In this document: positions 8,220-17,351 of the stretch, one piece after another | How positions within the stretch are numbered: the first letter of the stretch is position 1 | Layout: every line of letters begins with the position of its first letter | From: Paraglaciecola mesophila | GTDB lineage: Bacteria; Pseudomonadota; Gammaproteobacteria; Enterobacterales; Alteromonadaceae | NCBI RefSeq assembly: GCF_009906955.1 | Contig: NZ_CP047656.1 | Span: forward strand, 4,029,001 to 4,093,000 | DNA: 64,000 nucleotides | Reading direction: 5' to 3' | Position numbers and translations under genes: made by a program | Notes under the pieces: model-generated | What the model saw: the letters and a program-made list of their open reading frames with translations, nothing else | Told to the model about the DNA's origin: nothing | Database searches by the model: none

Positions 8220-10379
8220 CTAAAAGCGGTATGAGGCTTCCACTCCGTAAGAGCGTGGCTTATTTGGCTGCCTTGCAAACTCAGTTACCCCATCGTCATA
8301 CAAAAAGATATCTTGAATAGCGCGTTCATCTGTTAAGTTATTAACGAACAGTTGTACCGTCCATTGTTCTGACCTCAGGCCGATACTGGCATCGATAAAA
8401 CGATACTCAGAAGAGCGAATTTGCGGTTGGCTGATATCAAACGATTTTGGCCCGTCTATTTGCAGTGCCGCTCGTGAGGTTAACGTCCAGGTATCATTTA
8501 ATTCTGCTTGGTGCGTTGCAGATAACGTCGCGTTATATTCAGGTACCCAAACCATAGTTTCACCCTCCAAATAAGCTTGCTCGTTAAAACGTTTTATTTC
8601 TGAGTCCACCCAACCGGCACTAAGACGAATATCTAGGTTTTCATTGGCTGCAAACCCTAGCTCCAACTCTAAGCCTTGAGTATCGACACTATCAATGGCG
8701 AGATTTTCCAATGTATAGGTATCCACATTGAATACAGTGACTTGGGCGTCTTCTTGTTCGATACGAAATGCCGCGCCGTTTAGGGTGACAGTGTTGTCAA
8801 ACAAGGTGCTTTTAAAGCCCGCTTCATAACTATCGGAGACTTCTTTATCAAACGTGCGACTTATCCCTTCGGCAGGCTCGTTGAAGCCTCCACTTCTAAA
8901 GCCCTTGGAATAACTTGAGTAAATGAGAACGTCAGAAGTTGCCTGATAGGCAAGGGTAACTTTCGGTTGTGACTGACTAAAGGTTTTGGCCGCGAAGGTG
9001 TCGGCAGCAAAATTGGGGTCGAATGATTCGCGTTTATCTTGGTCAAAACGCAAGGCACCCGTAAGCTCCAATTTATCCGTAATATCATAGTTAATTTGAC
9101 CAGATACCGCCCAAGCTTTGCTACTGTTTTCATCGGCGATAACCAAATAAATATCATCGTCGGTAAAATCACTGCGAGTGCGCGGGCTGTCGCCTACGAA
9201 GTCATCGAAAAAGCTCACTGCACTGTCTCGTTGCCTGTCTTGATAAAACAACGAGGCTGCCCAACGTAAAGGTTGGTCGCTTTGTGAGGTAAAGCGGCTT
9301 TCTACGGTAACAGACTCCACATCAAAAATACCCTGGGTGCCAAATGGAGCGCGAAAAAAGTCCTCTTCATCAATGAAAGTCGCGTCGGCCGAATAGTCGC
9401 CATCGTAAAAATGCGCATTTTCAGACTTACTGTAAGCAGTGATAAATTCGAAGGTGCCAAGGGCGTAATCTTGGCTGAGCCGTGCGCTCAATTCATACAC
9501 ATCTCGCTCGTCACGATTAGCAATGTTTTGCGATGTCTGTATGGAAAAATCTTCAATGGTGTCTTCAGTCACCCCTTGATAATAGGCGAACCCAGCGGTG
9601 CTGGTAGTGTAGCGTCCTTTTATGTTTAGGCTGGTGTCGTCAAATAAATCAAATTGCAACTGACCGAAAATAGAGTCTTCATCTAGCGCGTCGGCTTCGT
9701 CGTTTAAAAACCTATTGTCGATTAAGCCGTCACTGCTTTTGGTGTAACCACCCATTCTAAAATAAGCCGTATCTTCTTCATTTAATGAGCCTGAGAGCAC
9801 ACCACTTAGATGATATGCATTGCCATTGCTATAAGTACCCTTAATACTACCTTCAAAATCTTCGATAGGTTGTTTGGTGGTGATAAGTACCGCTCCCCCG
9901 ACGGCTCCGCGGCCATACAGTGCCCCTTGCGCACCGCGCATGACTTCAATACGCTCTACATCGACTAAATCTTGGTTAATAAACTCAATATCTGATGCTG
10001 TGACGCCATCAACTACAAAAGCGATTGGAGGGTCACCCACCTGAGGCGTGATCAAACCCCTAATGGTAATACGCGACAGACCAGGGCGAAAATTATCTAA
10101 CTGACTTAAATTAGGGGTCAGGTCGGCTAAATCTTGAAAGTTACTGATCCGTGCATTCTCAATCATCTCAGATGAAAATGCAGTAACGGAGTCTGGCACT
10201 GACTGAATCGATTCAGTGCGCCCTCTGGCAGAAATAGAAATTATTTCTAAATCGTTCTGCTGAGCTTGTTCCGAGGCGGTGGGTGAGCCAGTATTTTGCG
10301 CGTGAACGTCAGGAATAAGCGATAGACTGACGCAAAGCGCAAGGGTAGATTGAGTAAATGACTTTAGTTTGTTGTGCAT
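8220..10379 (-). CDS. TonB-dependent outer-membrane receptor
   Basis: A 719-residue TonB-dependent receptor. It has a signal peptide ending near DVHAQN, a short TonB-box-like EIISISA stretch, and a plug domain (IENARISNFQDLADLTPN, then RGLI, with IERIEVMRGAQGALYGRGAVGGA as the classic plug end). A long beta-barrel ends in the aromatic terminus SYRF. It imports a substrate across the outer membrane using TonB-ExbB-ExbD energy. The short barrel and lack of an extra N-terminal signalling domain mean no direct sigma/anti-sigma control. The neighbouring permease and DUF917 gene suggest a heterocyclic or thio-organic substrate; that is inference. It is divergent from an Lrp/AsnC regulator across a long dyad. 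Confidence 0.93.
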   Translation of the reverse strand: MHNKLKSFTQSTLALCVSLSLIPDVHAQNTGSPTASEQAQQNDLEIISISARGRTESIQSVPDSVTAFSSEMIENARISNFQDLADLTPNLSQLDNFRPGLSRITIRGLITPQVGDPPIAFVVDGVTASDIEFINQDLVDVERIEVMRGAQGALYGRGAVGGAVLITTKQPIEDFEGSIKGTYSNGNAYHLSGVLSGSLNEEDTAYFRMGGYTKSSDGLIDNRFLNDEADALDEDSIFGQLQFDLFDDTSLNIKGRYTTSTAGFAYYQGVTEDTIEDFSIQTSQNIANRDERDVYELSARLSQDYALGTFEFITAYSKSENAHFYDGDYSADATFIDEEDFFRAPFGTQGIFDVESVTVESRFTSQSDQPLRWAASLFYQDRQRDSAVSFFDDFVGDSPRTRSDFTDDDIYLVIADENSSKAWAVSGQINYDITDKLELTGALRFDQDKRESFDPNFAADTFAAKTFSQSQPKVTLAYQATSDVLIYSSYSKGFRSGGFNEPAEGISRTFDKEVSDSYEAGFKSTLFDNTVTLNGAAFRIEQEDAQVTVFNVDTYTLENLAIDSVDTQGLELELGFAANENLDIRLSAGWVDSEIKRFNEQAYLEGETMVWVPEYNATLSATHQAELNDTWTLTSRAALQIDGPKSFDISQPQIRSSEYRFIDASIGLRSEQWTVQLFVNNLTDERAIQDIFLYDDGVTEFARQPNKPRSYGVEASYRF

Positions 10380-10467
10380 ATTAACGCCTCAGTGGGAGTT
10401 TATTTTTATAATGAACAGTTCCAACGCTGCTCAAATTTTGAGTCATTTAAGTCTCCATAATTGACAC

Positions 10468-10510
10468 AAAATAATATTTTGTTGTTGATGCATTCAACAG
10501 GCATTATTTT
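10468..10510. promoter_or_regulatory. Long dyad in the TonB receptor / Lrp intergenic region (putative operator)
   Basis: AAAATAAT (10468-10475) pairs with ATTATTTT (10503-10510), and inside it TGTTG (10480-10484) pairs with CAACA (10495-10499). Both pairs centre on about 10489. The AT-rich outer arms and roughly 43-base span suit an Lrp/AsnC-type oligomer. The adjacent divergent regulator gene makes it the likely binder. No footprint evidence is available. Confidence 0.6.
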
Positions 10511-10590
10511 TTGAACGCTTGACCACAAACGCACGTTTTTGTTTGAACCGGCTTTTCACGCCAAAAAAAGCGTAACCATCAGGTAATAAG

Positions 10591-11100
10591 ATGAAAAAAA
10601 CGATAAAAATCGATAGCTACAACCGTAAAATTTTGGCGACACTTCACTTGCAAGCGGATTTAACCAATATTGAACTATCCGAAAAAGTGAATCTGTCACC
10701 AAGTGCCTGTTTTCAAAGAGTAAAAGCGTTAAAAGATGCAGGCTACTTTAGAGCTGCCCATGCAGACGTTAATTTAGACCAATTGTGTGAACATGTACTG
10801 GCCTATATCGAATTTACCTTTGAGAACAATACGGCAGCTACTCGTAGACGCTTTACTGCCGTAATAGAAGAAATGCCGCACATTATGGATTGCATGCAAC
10901 TTAGTGGTGATGTGGACTATATTTCTTTGAGTTGCTTTCCTGATATCAAAGCCTTGAATGCTGCCTGTAGTGAACTTAGCGATAATCCAGAGTTATCTAT
11001 TAAGCATATTAAAACCCGCATCGTTTTGGACAGAGCAAAGTGGTTTCTGGGCTACCCTCTGGCGCACCTAAAATGGATTGACGAAAGTCCTGAGTATTAA
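10591..11100 (+). CDS. Lrp/AsnC-family transcriptional regulator
   Basis: A 169-residue regulator. The N-terminal winged helix-turn-helix (residues 6-60, with LHLQADLTNIELSEKVNLSP followed by CFQRVKAL) binds DNA. A C-terminal RAM/AsnC effector domain (ALHVLAY-like segment, SGDVDY) forms oligomers and senses a small molecule, usually an amino acid. It is transcribed away from the TonB receptor gene with a long dyad between them. It is therefore the probable controller of that receptor and perhaps of the permease and DUF917 genes. The ATG start is preceded by AGGTAA. The effector is unknown. Confidence 0.92.
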   Translation: MKKTIKIDSYNRKILATLHLQADLTNIELSEKVNLSPSACFQRVKALKDAGYFRAAHADVNLDQLCEHVLAYIEFTFENNTAATRRRFTAVIEEMPHIMDCMQLSGDVDYISLSCFPDIKALNAACSELSDNPELSIKHIKTRIVLDRAKWFLGYPLAHLKWIDESPEY

Positions 11101-11415
11101 CACTAAGGTAGAGGTAAGGAAAACCGCTCAAGTACGCTATTTGATTTGATAGCGCATGCAAATACCAGTGACTTTCATTTTTCTGTAAACAAAGGAAAAT
11201 ATAATCCCGCGGTTTTACAACATGCCTACGACCGCTTCCGGCGACAAAGTAACGGGTTTTGGTCATTTTCTACTAATAAAGTCTAAATAATCGACGATAT
11301 AACAAAAGAGTTTGTGTACTGAGTGTTCACTATGTCATTTATTTTTGGGTTTAGTGGCTTAATGTGAAATTGCACTTAGGTGTTAAGTATTTGAAATAGG
11401 ATAAATCTTGGTACT
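11101..11415. other. Intergenic region before a chemoreceptor gene
   Basis: No gene recognised. A small perfect hairpin (CGCTAT 11135-11140 / ATAGCG 11149-11154) follows the regulator gene and could end its transcript, though no T tract follows directly. The rest is AT-rich leader of the chemoreceptor. Confidence 0.4.
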
Positions 11416-13029
11416 ATGAAAAAGTTAAGCTCGAAAGTCTTAATTGTGCTGGTGGTATTTGTTACGGTTCTCAGTGCTATTTCTGCATTAACAATCAATA
11501 ATCTCAACTCCCATGTTGATAAATACAGCGACTTATTAGAACGAGATGTCAAAGCCACATTATTGATCGATACGATCAACCTGACTTTTAAGCGTCAGGT
11601 ACAGGAGTGGAAAAATGTATTATTACGCGGCAAAGACAGTGCCAAGCGTGATAAATATTGGAACAGCTTTCTCGCTCGACACAAAGAAATCAGCCAGCAT
11701 TTATCGGCATTTCAACATATTGAAGTAAGTGAGTCGGTACGTCAGCAACTCAACACCTTTGCCCGTCAGCACAGTGCCTTGCTTACTCAGTATCAACAAG
11801 GATATAGCGCTTTTATCAATGCAGGTTTCGATCCGTACGTGGGTGACAATGCCGTCACTGGGATTGACCGCGCCCCAACCAAATTGCTTGAAGCCCTAAG
11901 TGCACAAATAAGCGCTCATGTGATTGCGCAAAATGAATCACAAAATCGACAAGTCGCTAGTTCATTATGGTGGGGAAGCGTTAGTTTAATGTTGGCCATA
12001 GTGTTGGGTGTGGCTATTTTGTTGTGGTGTATTAAGGCTTTAGTGACAACACCGCTACGTCAATTGAGTGGGCATATTTATGCAGTGAGCCAAGGCAAGC
12101 TTGCAGCGCCTATGACCTTTGAGCGCAATGATGAAATTGGCCAAATGGCAGAATCGGTAGAATCCTTGCGAGTAGATTTATTGGAGATTTATTCTGGTCT
12201 AGGGGCAACTCAACACGACTTGGATAAAGTGTGTTTTAGTTTGGTGGATAGCGCAGGGGCAATCAGCCAAGGCGTTACCGAACAAAATCAAGGCACTACC
12301 AGTGTGCAAGAAGCGGTACAGCAGTTATCAGGAGTAGCACAAACCATTGCTGAATATGTGCATCATGCTGCGGACTCTGCCACACGAGCGAGTGACTCAG
12401 CAGTGACCAGTATTGCTGTTATGCAGCAAACTATTGAAACGATTTCTAGCTCATCTAGGCAAATCGAAGACACTGCAAAGGTTATTTCTGACTTGAATGA
12501 AGATGCGCGTAAAATCGGTTCAGTGCTTGATGTAATTCAAGGAATTGCAGAACAAACCAATTTGCTTGCATTAAACGCGGCAATAGAAGCAGCCAGAGCA
12601 GGAGAGCATGGGCGCGGGTTTGCTGTGGTGGCGGATGAAGTTCGCACGCTCGCCGCTAAAACCCAGCAGTCAACGGAAGAAATCCAACAAATGATTGCCA
12701 ACGTGCAGCAAGGCACAACAGATGCCGTAAACGCCATTAGCCAAGGCCAAGATAAAACCAAGTTCAGTGTAGATAAAGTGTTAGAAGCTGACGGAAATTT
12801 AAAATCAGTAACAAGTGCTATCGAAGAAATTGCGGATATAAATCAACAAATTGTTAATGCCATTTCACAACAAAGCAGCGTAACTGAGCAGATATTGAGT
12901 CACCTGGAAGAACTAAGCCAAATTGCAGCGTTAAATGGTGAACACGCGCAGTCTTGCGATGAAGACAACCTGACCTTAATGGACGTGAAAAACCGCATGG
13001 CCACGATTATTCAAAAGTTTGTTCAATAG
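11416..13029 (+). CDS. Methyl-accepting chemotaxis protein (periplasmic sensor, HAMP, MCP)
   Basis: A 537-residue transmembrane chemoreceptor. The first membrane helix spans residues 8-27. A mostly helical periplasmic domain of about 160 residues, probably a four-helix bundle, follows, then a second helix (about 190-212), a HAMP domain (213-270) and the MCP signalling domain. The hairpin tip EQTNLLALNAAIEAARAGE is intact. It senses an unknown ligand and signals through CheA/CheW. No C-terminal CheR-docking pentapeptide is visible (it ends IIQKFVQ). It is followed by an independent DUF502 gene. Confidence 0.93.
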   Translation: MKKLSSKVLIVLVVFVTVLSAISALTINNLNSHVDKYSDLLERDVKATLLIDTINLTFKRQVQEWKNVLLRGKDSAKRDKYWNSFLARHKEISQHLSAFQHIEVSESVRQQLNTFARQHSALLTQYQQGYSAFINAGFDPYVGDNAVTGIDRAPTKLLEALSAQISAHVIAQNESQNRQVASSLWWGSVSLMLAIVLGVAILLWCIKALVTTPLRQLSGHIYAVSQGKLAAPMTFERNDEIGQMAESVESLRVDLLEIYSGLGATQHDLDKVCFSLVDSAGAISQGVTEQNQGTTSVQEAVQQLSGVAQTIAEYVHHAADSATRASDSAVTSIAVMQQTIETISSSSRQIEDTAKVISDLNEDARKIGSVLDVIQGIAEQTNLLALNAAIEAARAGEHGRGFAVVADEVRTLAAKTQQSTEEIQQMIANVQQGTTDAVNAISQGQDKTKFSVDKVLEADGNLKSVTSAIEEIADINQQIVNAISQQSSVTEQILSHLEELSQIAALNGEHAQSCDEDNLTLMDVKNRMATIIQKFVQ

Positions 13030-13167
13030 TCGTTAAACGGCAACCTAGGTTAACGCTTTCGGCTTTGCTCATTCCTATTGAAAACGTGATAAAATCTTCA
13101 CAAACCAGTTAAATAATGCAGTTACGTTATAACGCTTAGCTGCATTCCCCCTTCTTAGAGTTGATAC

Positions 13168-13767
13168 ATGTTAAAAAAAATAATGCTGCTGGTAGTTCAA
13201 GGCTTGCTGGCTGTTGTGCCCATTACGCTTACTATTTATGCCCTGTACTGGCTTATAACAAGCGTTGAGCGCACCCTAACACCGATTATTCCAGCGCAAT
13301 ATTACTTCCCAGGTTTGGGTGTGGTAACGGGGATAGCGCTACTATTTTTCGCCGGTTTACTGGTTAACGCTTATGTTATTAAAGTGCTGCTACGCTGGGG
13401 AGAGCGCCTTTTTGAGCGTATTCCTTTGGTCAAAACCTTTTATGGGGCTATCCAAGATGCGGTAAATTTAATCAACGTGGGTAAGCAACAAAAGATGCAA
13501 AGTGTGGTGTCGGTTCAAATTAGCGACAGTATTCATTTAATCGGTTTTGTGACTAATCTCGAAGGCGGAAAAACGTTATTCAAAGACGAAGAGAAAATCG
13601 GTGTTTATATTCCTTTAAGTTACCAAATCGGTGGCTACACCTTATATATAGACCGCAGCAAAGTGACGCCACTGGACATAGACGTCGAATCAGCCATGCG
13701 TATTGCATTAACCGGGGGCAGCCAATCTAAGAATGATTTTGATAAGCGAGACAATAAAACTGATTAA
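13168..13767 (+). CDS. DUF502-family inner-membrane protein
   Basis: A 199-residue protein with two strong N-terminal membrane helices (about residues 5-30 and 48-72) and a cytoplasmic C-terminal domain. It matches the DUF502 family in the ERIPLVKTFYGAIQD segment after helix two and in the VYIPLSYQIGGYTLYIDRSKV-like region near the end. The function of the family is not established. It starts at an ATG with only a weak upstream ribosome site and stands alone. Confidence 0.85.
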   Translation: MLKKIMLLVVQGLLAVVPITLTIYALYWLITSVERTLTPIIPAQYYFPGLGVVTGIALLFFAGLLVNAYVIKVLLRWGERLFERIPLVKTFYGAIQDAVNLINVGKQQKMQSVVSVQISDSIHLIGFVTNLEGGKTLFKDEEKIGVYIPLSYQIGGYTLYIDRSKVTPLDIDVESAMRIALTGGSQSKNDFDKRDNKTD

Positions 13768-14120
13768 CCCTTAAACAGTGTTTTGTTCGCAACCTAGCTC
13801 TGGTGTCTGCAAATGCAGGCGTTTAGGGCGGTTCTCACCCGAGTGAAAAGAGGCATTTTTAGCCCGTAAAAAATGCACGCCTTGTGCAATAAATTCCCAC
13901 CCTCTTTCGTAAGGCTGTCTTGCATTGGATAGCTCAATCTTACAGAGGCCCCATGTATGCTAGTCATCGCCGCATATTCGACGTGTGGCATAGCCATTGC
14001 TTTATCTCTAGTAAGTCGCTAACCAAGATAAATTTTCTAATTTTGGTTAGAAGGATTGTAGCCAACGTGGTTTACCCAGTCTTTTGATTGCTACCGCCAC
14101 AAAATTGTAAGGGGATGAAC
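13768..14120. other. Intergenic region upstream of the yqjD-like operon
   Basis: I see no supported gene. The open frames here lack start signals and family resemblance. AAGGGG at 14109-14114 is the ribosome-binding site that fixes the start of the next gene at 14121. Confidence 0.4.
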
Positions 14121-14426
14121 ATGGAAAATGCAAAAACGACGACATCAAAAAATACAACGAATACGGATTCGCCAGTGTCAAAACGCGCTCAAGAAGCATT
14201 GCACGATTCGGTTGACGCGGTCGCTGGCAAAGCGGCCAAAGCAGAAAAGTCAGTACGTGACACCGCCCAGCGCTCAGCTGAATCGTTAGGTGAAACCCAT
14301 GACAAAGTGCTTAAGCAATGGAATGGTTCACAGGTGCGCCGTTTCGCCAGCGAAAACCCAGTTGCTACAGTAGGGATCGCATTTACTGCGGGTATGTTAT
14401 TAACATCGTTACTACGTAAGCGCTAG
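14121..14426 (+). CDS. YqjD/ElaB-family (DUF883) ribosome-associated membrane-anchored protein
   Basis: A 101-residue protein with a long, charged, Ala/Ser-rich amphipathic helix and a single C-terminal membrane helix (VATVGIAFTAGMLLTSLL followed by RKR). This is the layout of E. coli YqjD/ElaB proteins, which tether ribosomes to the inner membrane in stationary phase. The ATG at 14121 has AAGGGG six bases upstream; ATG 14115 would sit on top of that site. It is followed after four bases by a yqjE-like gene, so the two are one operon. Confidence 0.85.
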   Translation: MENAKTTTSKNTTNTDSPVSKRAQEALHDSVDAVAGKAAKAEKSVRDTAQRSAESLGETHDKVLKQWNGSQVRRFASENPVATVGIAFTAGMLLTSLLRKR

Positions 14427-14430
14427 TCAA

Positions 14431-14877
14431 ATGGATATGCCTAACCCGGACAAGGAGCGTGTGGCTGAGGGTCAAGATCCTCAGCAAGTTGAGCTAATTA
14501 AGGAAATCATCGGGGCGGCTACTGATGCCGGTAAGCGTTACCAGCATCAATTGGTATTGGCCAAAAACATGGCAAGGCGTGAGTGGAAACTATCTGTTCG
14601 CGCTTTGTTGCTGGTATTGGTTGGCGTGTTGTTAATTGTTGCGGTTGTTTCCACATTATGGCTGACCCTTAACGCGACACTGGCCATGGGCTTGTTCCAG
14701 CTAGGATTGCATTGGATATGGATAGGCAGCGGTATTTTACTGTTAAACGGCTTGGTATTGGTGGGCATAGTGTCTACGATCAGAGCGTTGCTGAAACATA
14801 TCGGCTTTACTCGAGCTTGGGATGCTTTAACGCTGAGTTTGAAACAGTCAGATGCTTCAGCGACTAAATCATCTTAG
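14431..14877 (+). CDS. YqjE-like phage-holin-family membrane protein
   Basis: A 148-residue protein with two membrane helices (about residues 52-79 and 84-110) flanked by a charged N-terminus and C-terminus. It resembles the Phage_holin_3_6/YqjE family. In E. coli the order yqjD-yqjE-yqjK is conserved, and the same order is seen here. The role is probably envelope-associated stress physiology, not lysis, because there are no other phage genes nearby. Confidence 0.82.
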   Translation: MDMPNPDKERVAEGQDPQQVELIKEIIGAATDAGKRYQHQLVLAKNMARREWKLSVRALLLVLVGVLLIVAVVSTLWLTLNATLAMGLFQLGLHWIWIGSGILLLNGLVLVGIVSTIRALLKHIGFTRAWDALTLSLKQSDASATKSS

Positions 14878-14924
14878 GGTAGTGGTATGAGTAGCCAATT
14901 CGCTAAGTACGATAGAGGAGTCTG

Positions 14925-15194
14925 ATGATGGTAGTACGACATTTTTTGAGCCGAGTGTTGCTCGGACGACGACTCACAACGGTTGAACAAATAGAGCAGC
15001 AAGCTTATGCCAACCAACAAATGATTTTGGCAAGAAAAGAGCAAATTATCAGTGCCAACAAAGAGTTTTGCCGACAGCCCGCTACGCCGATTGCGGCATT
15101 CGCTACGGGCGCTGCAGCTGGCATGCTGAATAATAAAAAGCCAGCAAGTTTACCTTTAGTCATGCGCATTGTGGGCATGACTGGATTATTGTAA
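14925..15194 (+). CDS. YqjK-like small protein
   Basis: An 89-residue basic protein that is the third gene of a yqjD-yqjE-yqjK-like operon. It has an N-terminal basic stretch with two glutamine-rich segments and a weakly hydrophobic centre (PIAAFATGAAAGML). Sequence similarity to YqjK is weak by eye; the assignment rests mainly on order and size. The second ATG (14928) would serve equally well. GAGGAG lies just upstream. Confidence 0.65.
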   Translation: MMVVRHFLSRVLLGRRLTTVEQIEQQAYANQQMILARKEQIISANKEFCRQPATPIAAFATGAAAGMLNNKKPASLPLVMRIVGMTGLL

Positions 15195-15248
15195 TGATAA
15201 TCATCAATCCACTCTTAGCATTCGCTGAGTAGATGGAACCAGTTTTGT

Positions 15249-15310
15249 AGGAGTCACACGTCTCACCAAAGGCAATATTCCTCTGCCGCTTTTCTGTGAC
15301 TCCTTTTTTA
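15249..15310 (+). terminator. Terminator of the yqjD-E-K-like operon
   Basis: AGGAGTCACA (15249-15258) and TGTGACTCCT (15295-15304) form a perfect 10-bp stem followed by TTTTTT. The 36-base loop contains a second smaller pairing (AAGGC with GCCGCTT), so the apical part is itself folded. Confidence 0.78.
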
Positions 15311-15313
15311 TTC

Positions 15314-15357
15314 CACTGTACCTCGCCTGCTGTCATTACTGACGGTAGGCGACAGTG
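15314..15357. other. Interrupted long hairpin
   Basis: Three nested pairings form one arm system: CACTGT/ACAGTG, CGCCT/AGGCG and GTCA/TGAC. They share one centre and are separated by small bulges. It follows the operon terminator directly. No gene is recognised here. Confidence 0.6.
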
Positions 15358-15507
15358 TGCATTGTTAGGTTCTAGGAAAACACGCTGGATATAACTGCGT
15401 AGAGCGCAAACCTAGTCGTTTCATTAGCAAGGCTAACCGCCTAAAATCAGAAAAGGATAAGTGACAGCAAAGTAGAGCTTGGTAAGGGATCCTGATGGGT
15501 TTGATAT

Positions 15508-15556
15508 GGCGGTAGTTTTCGAAAGTAGCGCAAGCATACCGTCGAAAACTACCGCC
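15508..15556. terminator. Perfect 15-bp hairpin between convergent genes
   Basis: GGCGGTAGTTTTCGA (15508-15522) is perfectly complementary to 15542-15556, with a 19-base loop and a short T run after the plus-strand arm. It lies between the yqjD-E-K-like operon and the convergent ggt gene and may act as a bidirectional terminator. Bases 15358-15507 show nothing recognisable. Confidence 0.6.
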
Positions 15557-15599
15557 TTTGGCATCTGAAAACGGTGTGCAGAAAACCAAACGTTAGGGG

Positions 15600-17351
15600 C
15601 TAGAAAGAGCCAATTACCCCTTCTCTGCGTTTGTCTGCTGCCCCTTCAAGGCTACCATCGGGCCGGCGCATAATCACGCTCAATCCAGAATTCTCGCCTT
15701 TTGAAGCGTCCACATCAAAGCCCATGTCTTGCATGGCTGAAATCAGAGAATCGGGTGTTAGGTCTTTTTCTAAACGGACCGTTTTACCTCGGGCGACCAT
15801 ATTTGGTAAGTCGACGGCAGACTGAGGATCTAAGCCCCACTCAAATACGCCCACCATGGTTTTTACCGTATACGCGATAATGTTGTTGCCGCCAGGTGAA
15901 CCTGTCGCCATTAAGAAAGCACCGTCTTTATCCAATACAATTGATGGCGACATAGATGAACGTGGGCGTTTATTAGGGGCCACGGCGTTAACGATGGCGT
16001 TGCCATTTTTATCATGATGTTGAAACGAAAAATCGGTCAGTTGATTGTTCAAAAACATCCCAACTACCATGCGAGTCGTACCAAAAATACTTTCAACAGT
16101 AGCGGTCATAGAGACTACGTCGCCTTTAGTATCCACAATGACAAAGTGAGTCGTACCATGCACATCTTGAGTGGCATCAATACCAGCGGTTTTATCGCTA
16201 GGGATGTCGTTATATGCCCATGGATCACCAACGGCGTAGGTTTCAGGTGTTGCTTTATCGGAGATAAGCGTAGCGCGCTTGGCAAGATATTCTTTATTCA
16301 ACATGCCGTTAATGGGCATGTCTACAAAGTTCGGGTCAGCGACGAACTGGTCTCTGTCTGCGTAGGCTAATTGTTGAGCTTGAGCGAGTACGGCCCAATT
16401 TTTAGGATCATCAGGGCCAGCAGCACTTGGGCGAGGACCATTCTCTAAAATCCCCATGATCATGCCTACGGCCAACCATGAAGATGGGGGCGGCGCGCCA
16501 CATATTTGCGTATCACGATAATCTTGGCAAAGCGCAGTACGTTTAACCGGCTGGTAAGCTGCAATATCTTCAGCCGTTAATGAACCCGCTCTTGGTTGCT
16601 GCTGGACCATAGCGGCAATTTTCTTTGCGATATCGCCGTGATAGAACGCCTCAGGGTCATTGGCAATTATCTCTAAGGTTCTCGCATACTCAGGGTTTTT
16701 CAATACATACCCAGTTGGGTGAGGTTGACCTGCTTCATCAAAGAAATACTCGTGGGCATCGGTCGGCCCTTGATCTGGGGTGCTAGGGATATATTTACCA
16801 AAGCGTTCTAGCATGCCGTGCAGGCGAGGGGATATTTCAAAGCCGTCAGTGGCGAGTTTATGGGCATAGTTGAACAAGCTTTTCCACTCTAAGGTGCCTT
16901 GGTCTTTATGGGCCATTGACAACATAGCGACTATGCCTGGAACGCCCGTAGACAAACCACTGGTTTTGGCTTGAATAAACGGCATGGAGTCGCCATTTTC
17001 CAGCATAAACATATCCGGCGTGGCACCACTTGGTGCGGTTTCACGGCCATCATAAACCGCCAAGGATTTACTCTCATTGTCATAGTGCACCATGAAGGCA
17101 CCACCAGCTAAGCCAGAGCTTTGCGGCTCCACTAGGCTTAACACTGACTCAATGGCAATGGCTGCATCGACCGCTGAGCCACCTGCACGTAATACTTCTA
17201 ACCCAGCAGCAGTCGCATGAGGATTGGCGGTGACCACCATGGCTTGATGTTTGGGTTGTTCTACTGTTGTTTGCTCAATCTGCTTTTCTGCTGAGCTGCA
17301 GCCCAAAAGACTGGCGGATAACACCCCGAAGGCAAGTATATGAAACTTCAT
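15600..17351 (-). CDS. ggt: Gamma-glutamyltransferase, lipoprotein form
   Basis: The enzyme cleaves or transfers the gamma-glutamyl group of glutathione and related peptides. The 583-residue preprotein has a lipoprotein signal (SLLGC lipobox), so the mature form should be membrane-anchored in the periplasm. The autoprocessing and nucleophile threonine lies in DVHGTTHF (about residue 401), which begins the small subunit. The late PRSSMSPS and GSPGG motifs bind the gamma-glutamyl group. The ATG at 17351 is chosen because it begins the signal peptide and has GGGAAC upstream; an in-frame start 18 codons earlier would place a polar stretch before the signal. Monocistronic. Confidence 0.93.
   Translation of the reverse strand: MKFHILAFGVLSASLLGCSSAEKQIEQTTVEQPKHQAMVVTANPHATAAGLEVLRAGGSAVDAAIAIESVLSLVEPQSSGLAGGAFMVHYDNESKSLAVYDGRETAPSGATPDMFMLENGDSMPFIQAKTSGLSTGVPGIVAMLSMAHKDQGTLEWKSLFNYAHKLATDGFEISPRLHGMLERFGKYIPSTPDQGPTDAHEYFFDEAGQPHPTGYVLKNPEYARTLEIIANDPEAFYHGDIAKKIAAMVQQQPRAGSLTAEDIAAYQPVKRTALCQDYRDTQICGAPPPSSWLAVGMIMGILENGPRPSAAGPDDPKNWAVLAQAQQLAYADRDQFVADPNFVDMPINGMLNKEYLAKRATLISDKATPETYAVGDPWAYNDIPSDKTAGIDATQDVHGTTHFVIVDTKGDVVSMTATVESIFGTTRMVVGMFLNNQLTDFSFQHHDKNGNAIVNAVAPNKRPRSSMSPSIVLDKDGAFLMATGSPGGNNIIAYTVKTMVGVFEWGLDPQSAVDLPNMVARGKTVRLEKDLTPDSLISAMQDMGFDVDASKGENSGLSVIMRRPDGSLEGAADKRREGVIGSF

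Noticed and set aside
13794..13997. A 67-codon minus-strand frame upstream of the yqjD-like gene
   Set aside because: No start signal, no recognisable family and no conserved neighbour.
15358..15607. Integron attC-like ends (GTTAGGT and CGTTAGGGG)
   Set aside because: The matching RYYYAAC boxes and arm pairing are absent at a suitable distance.
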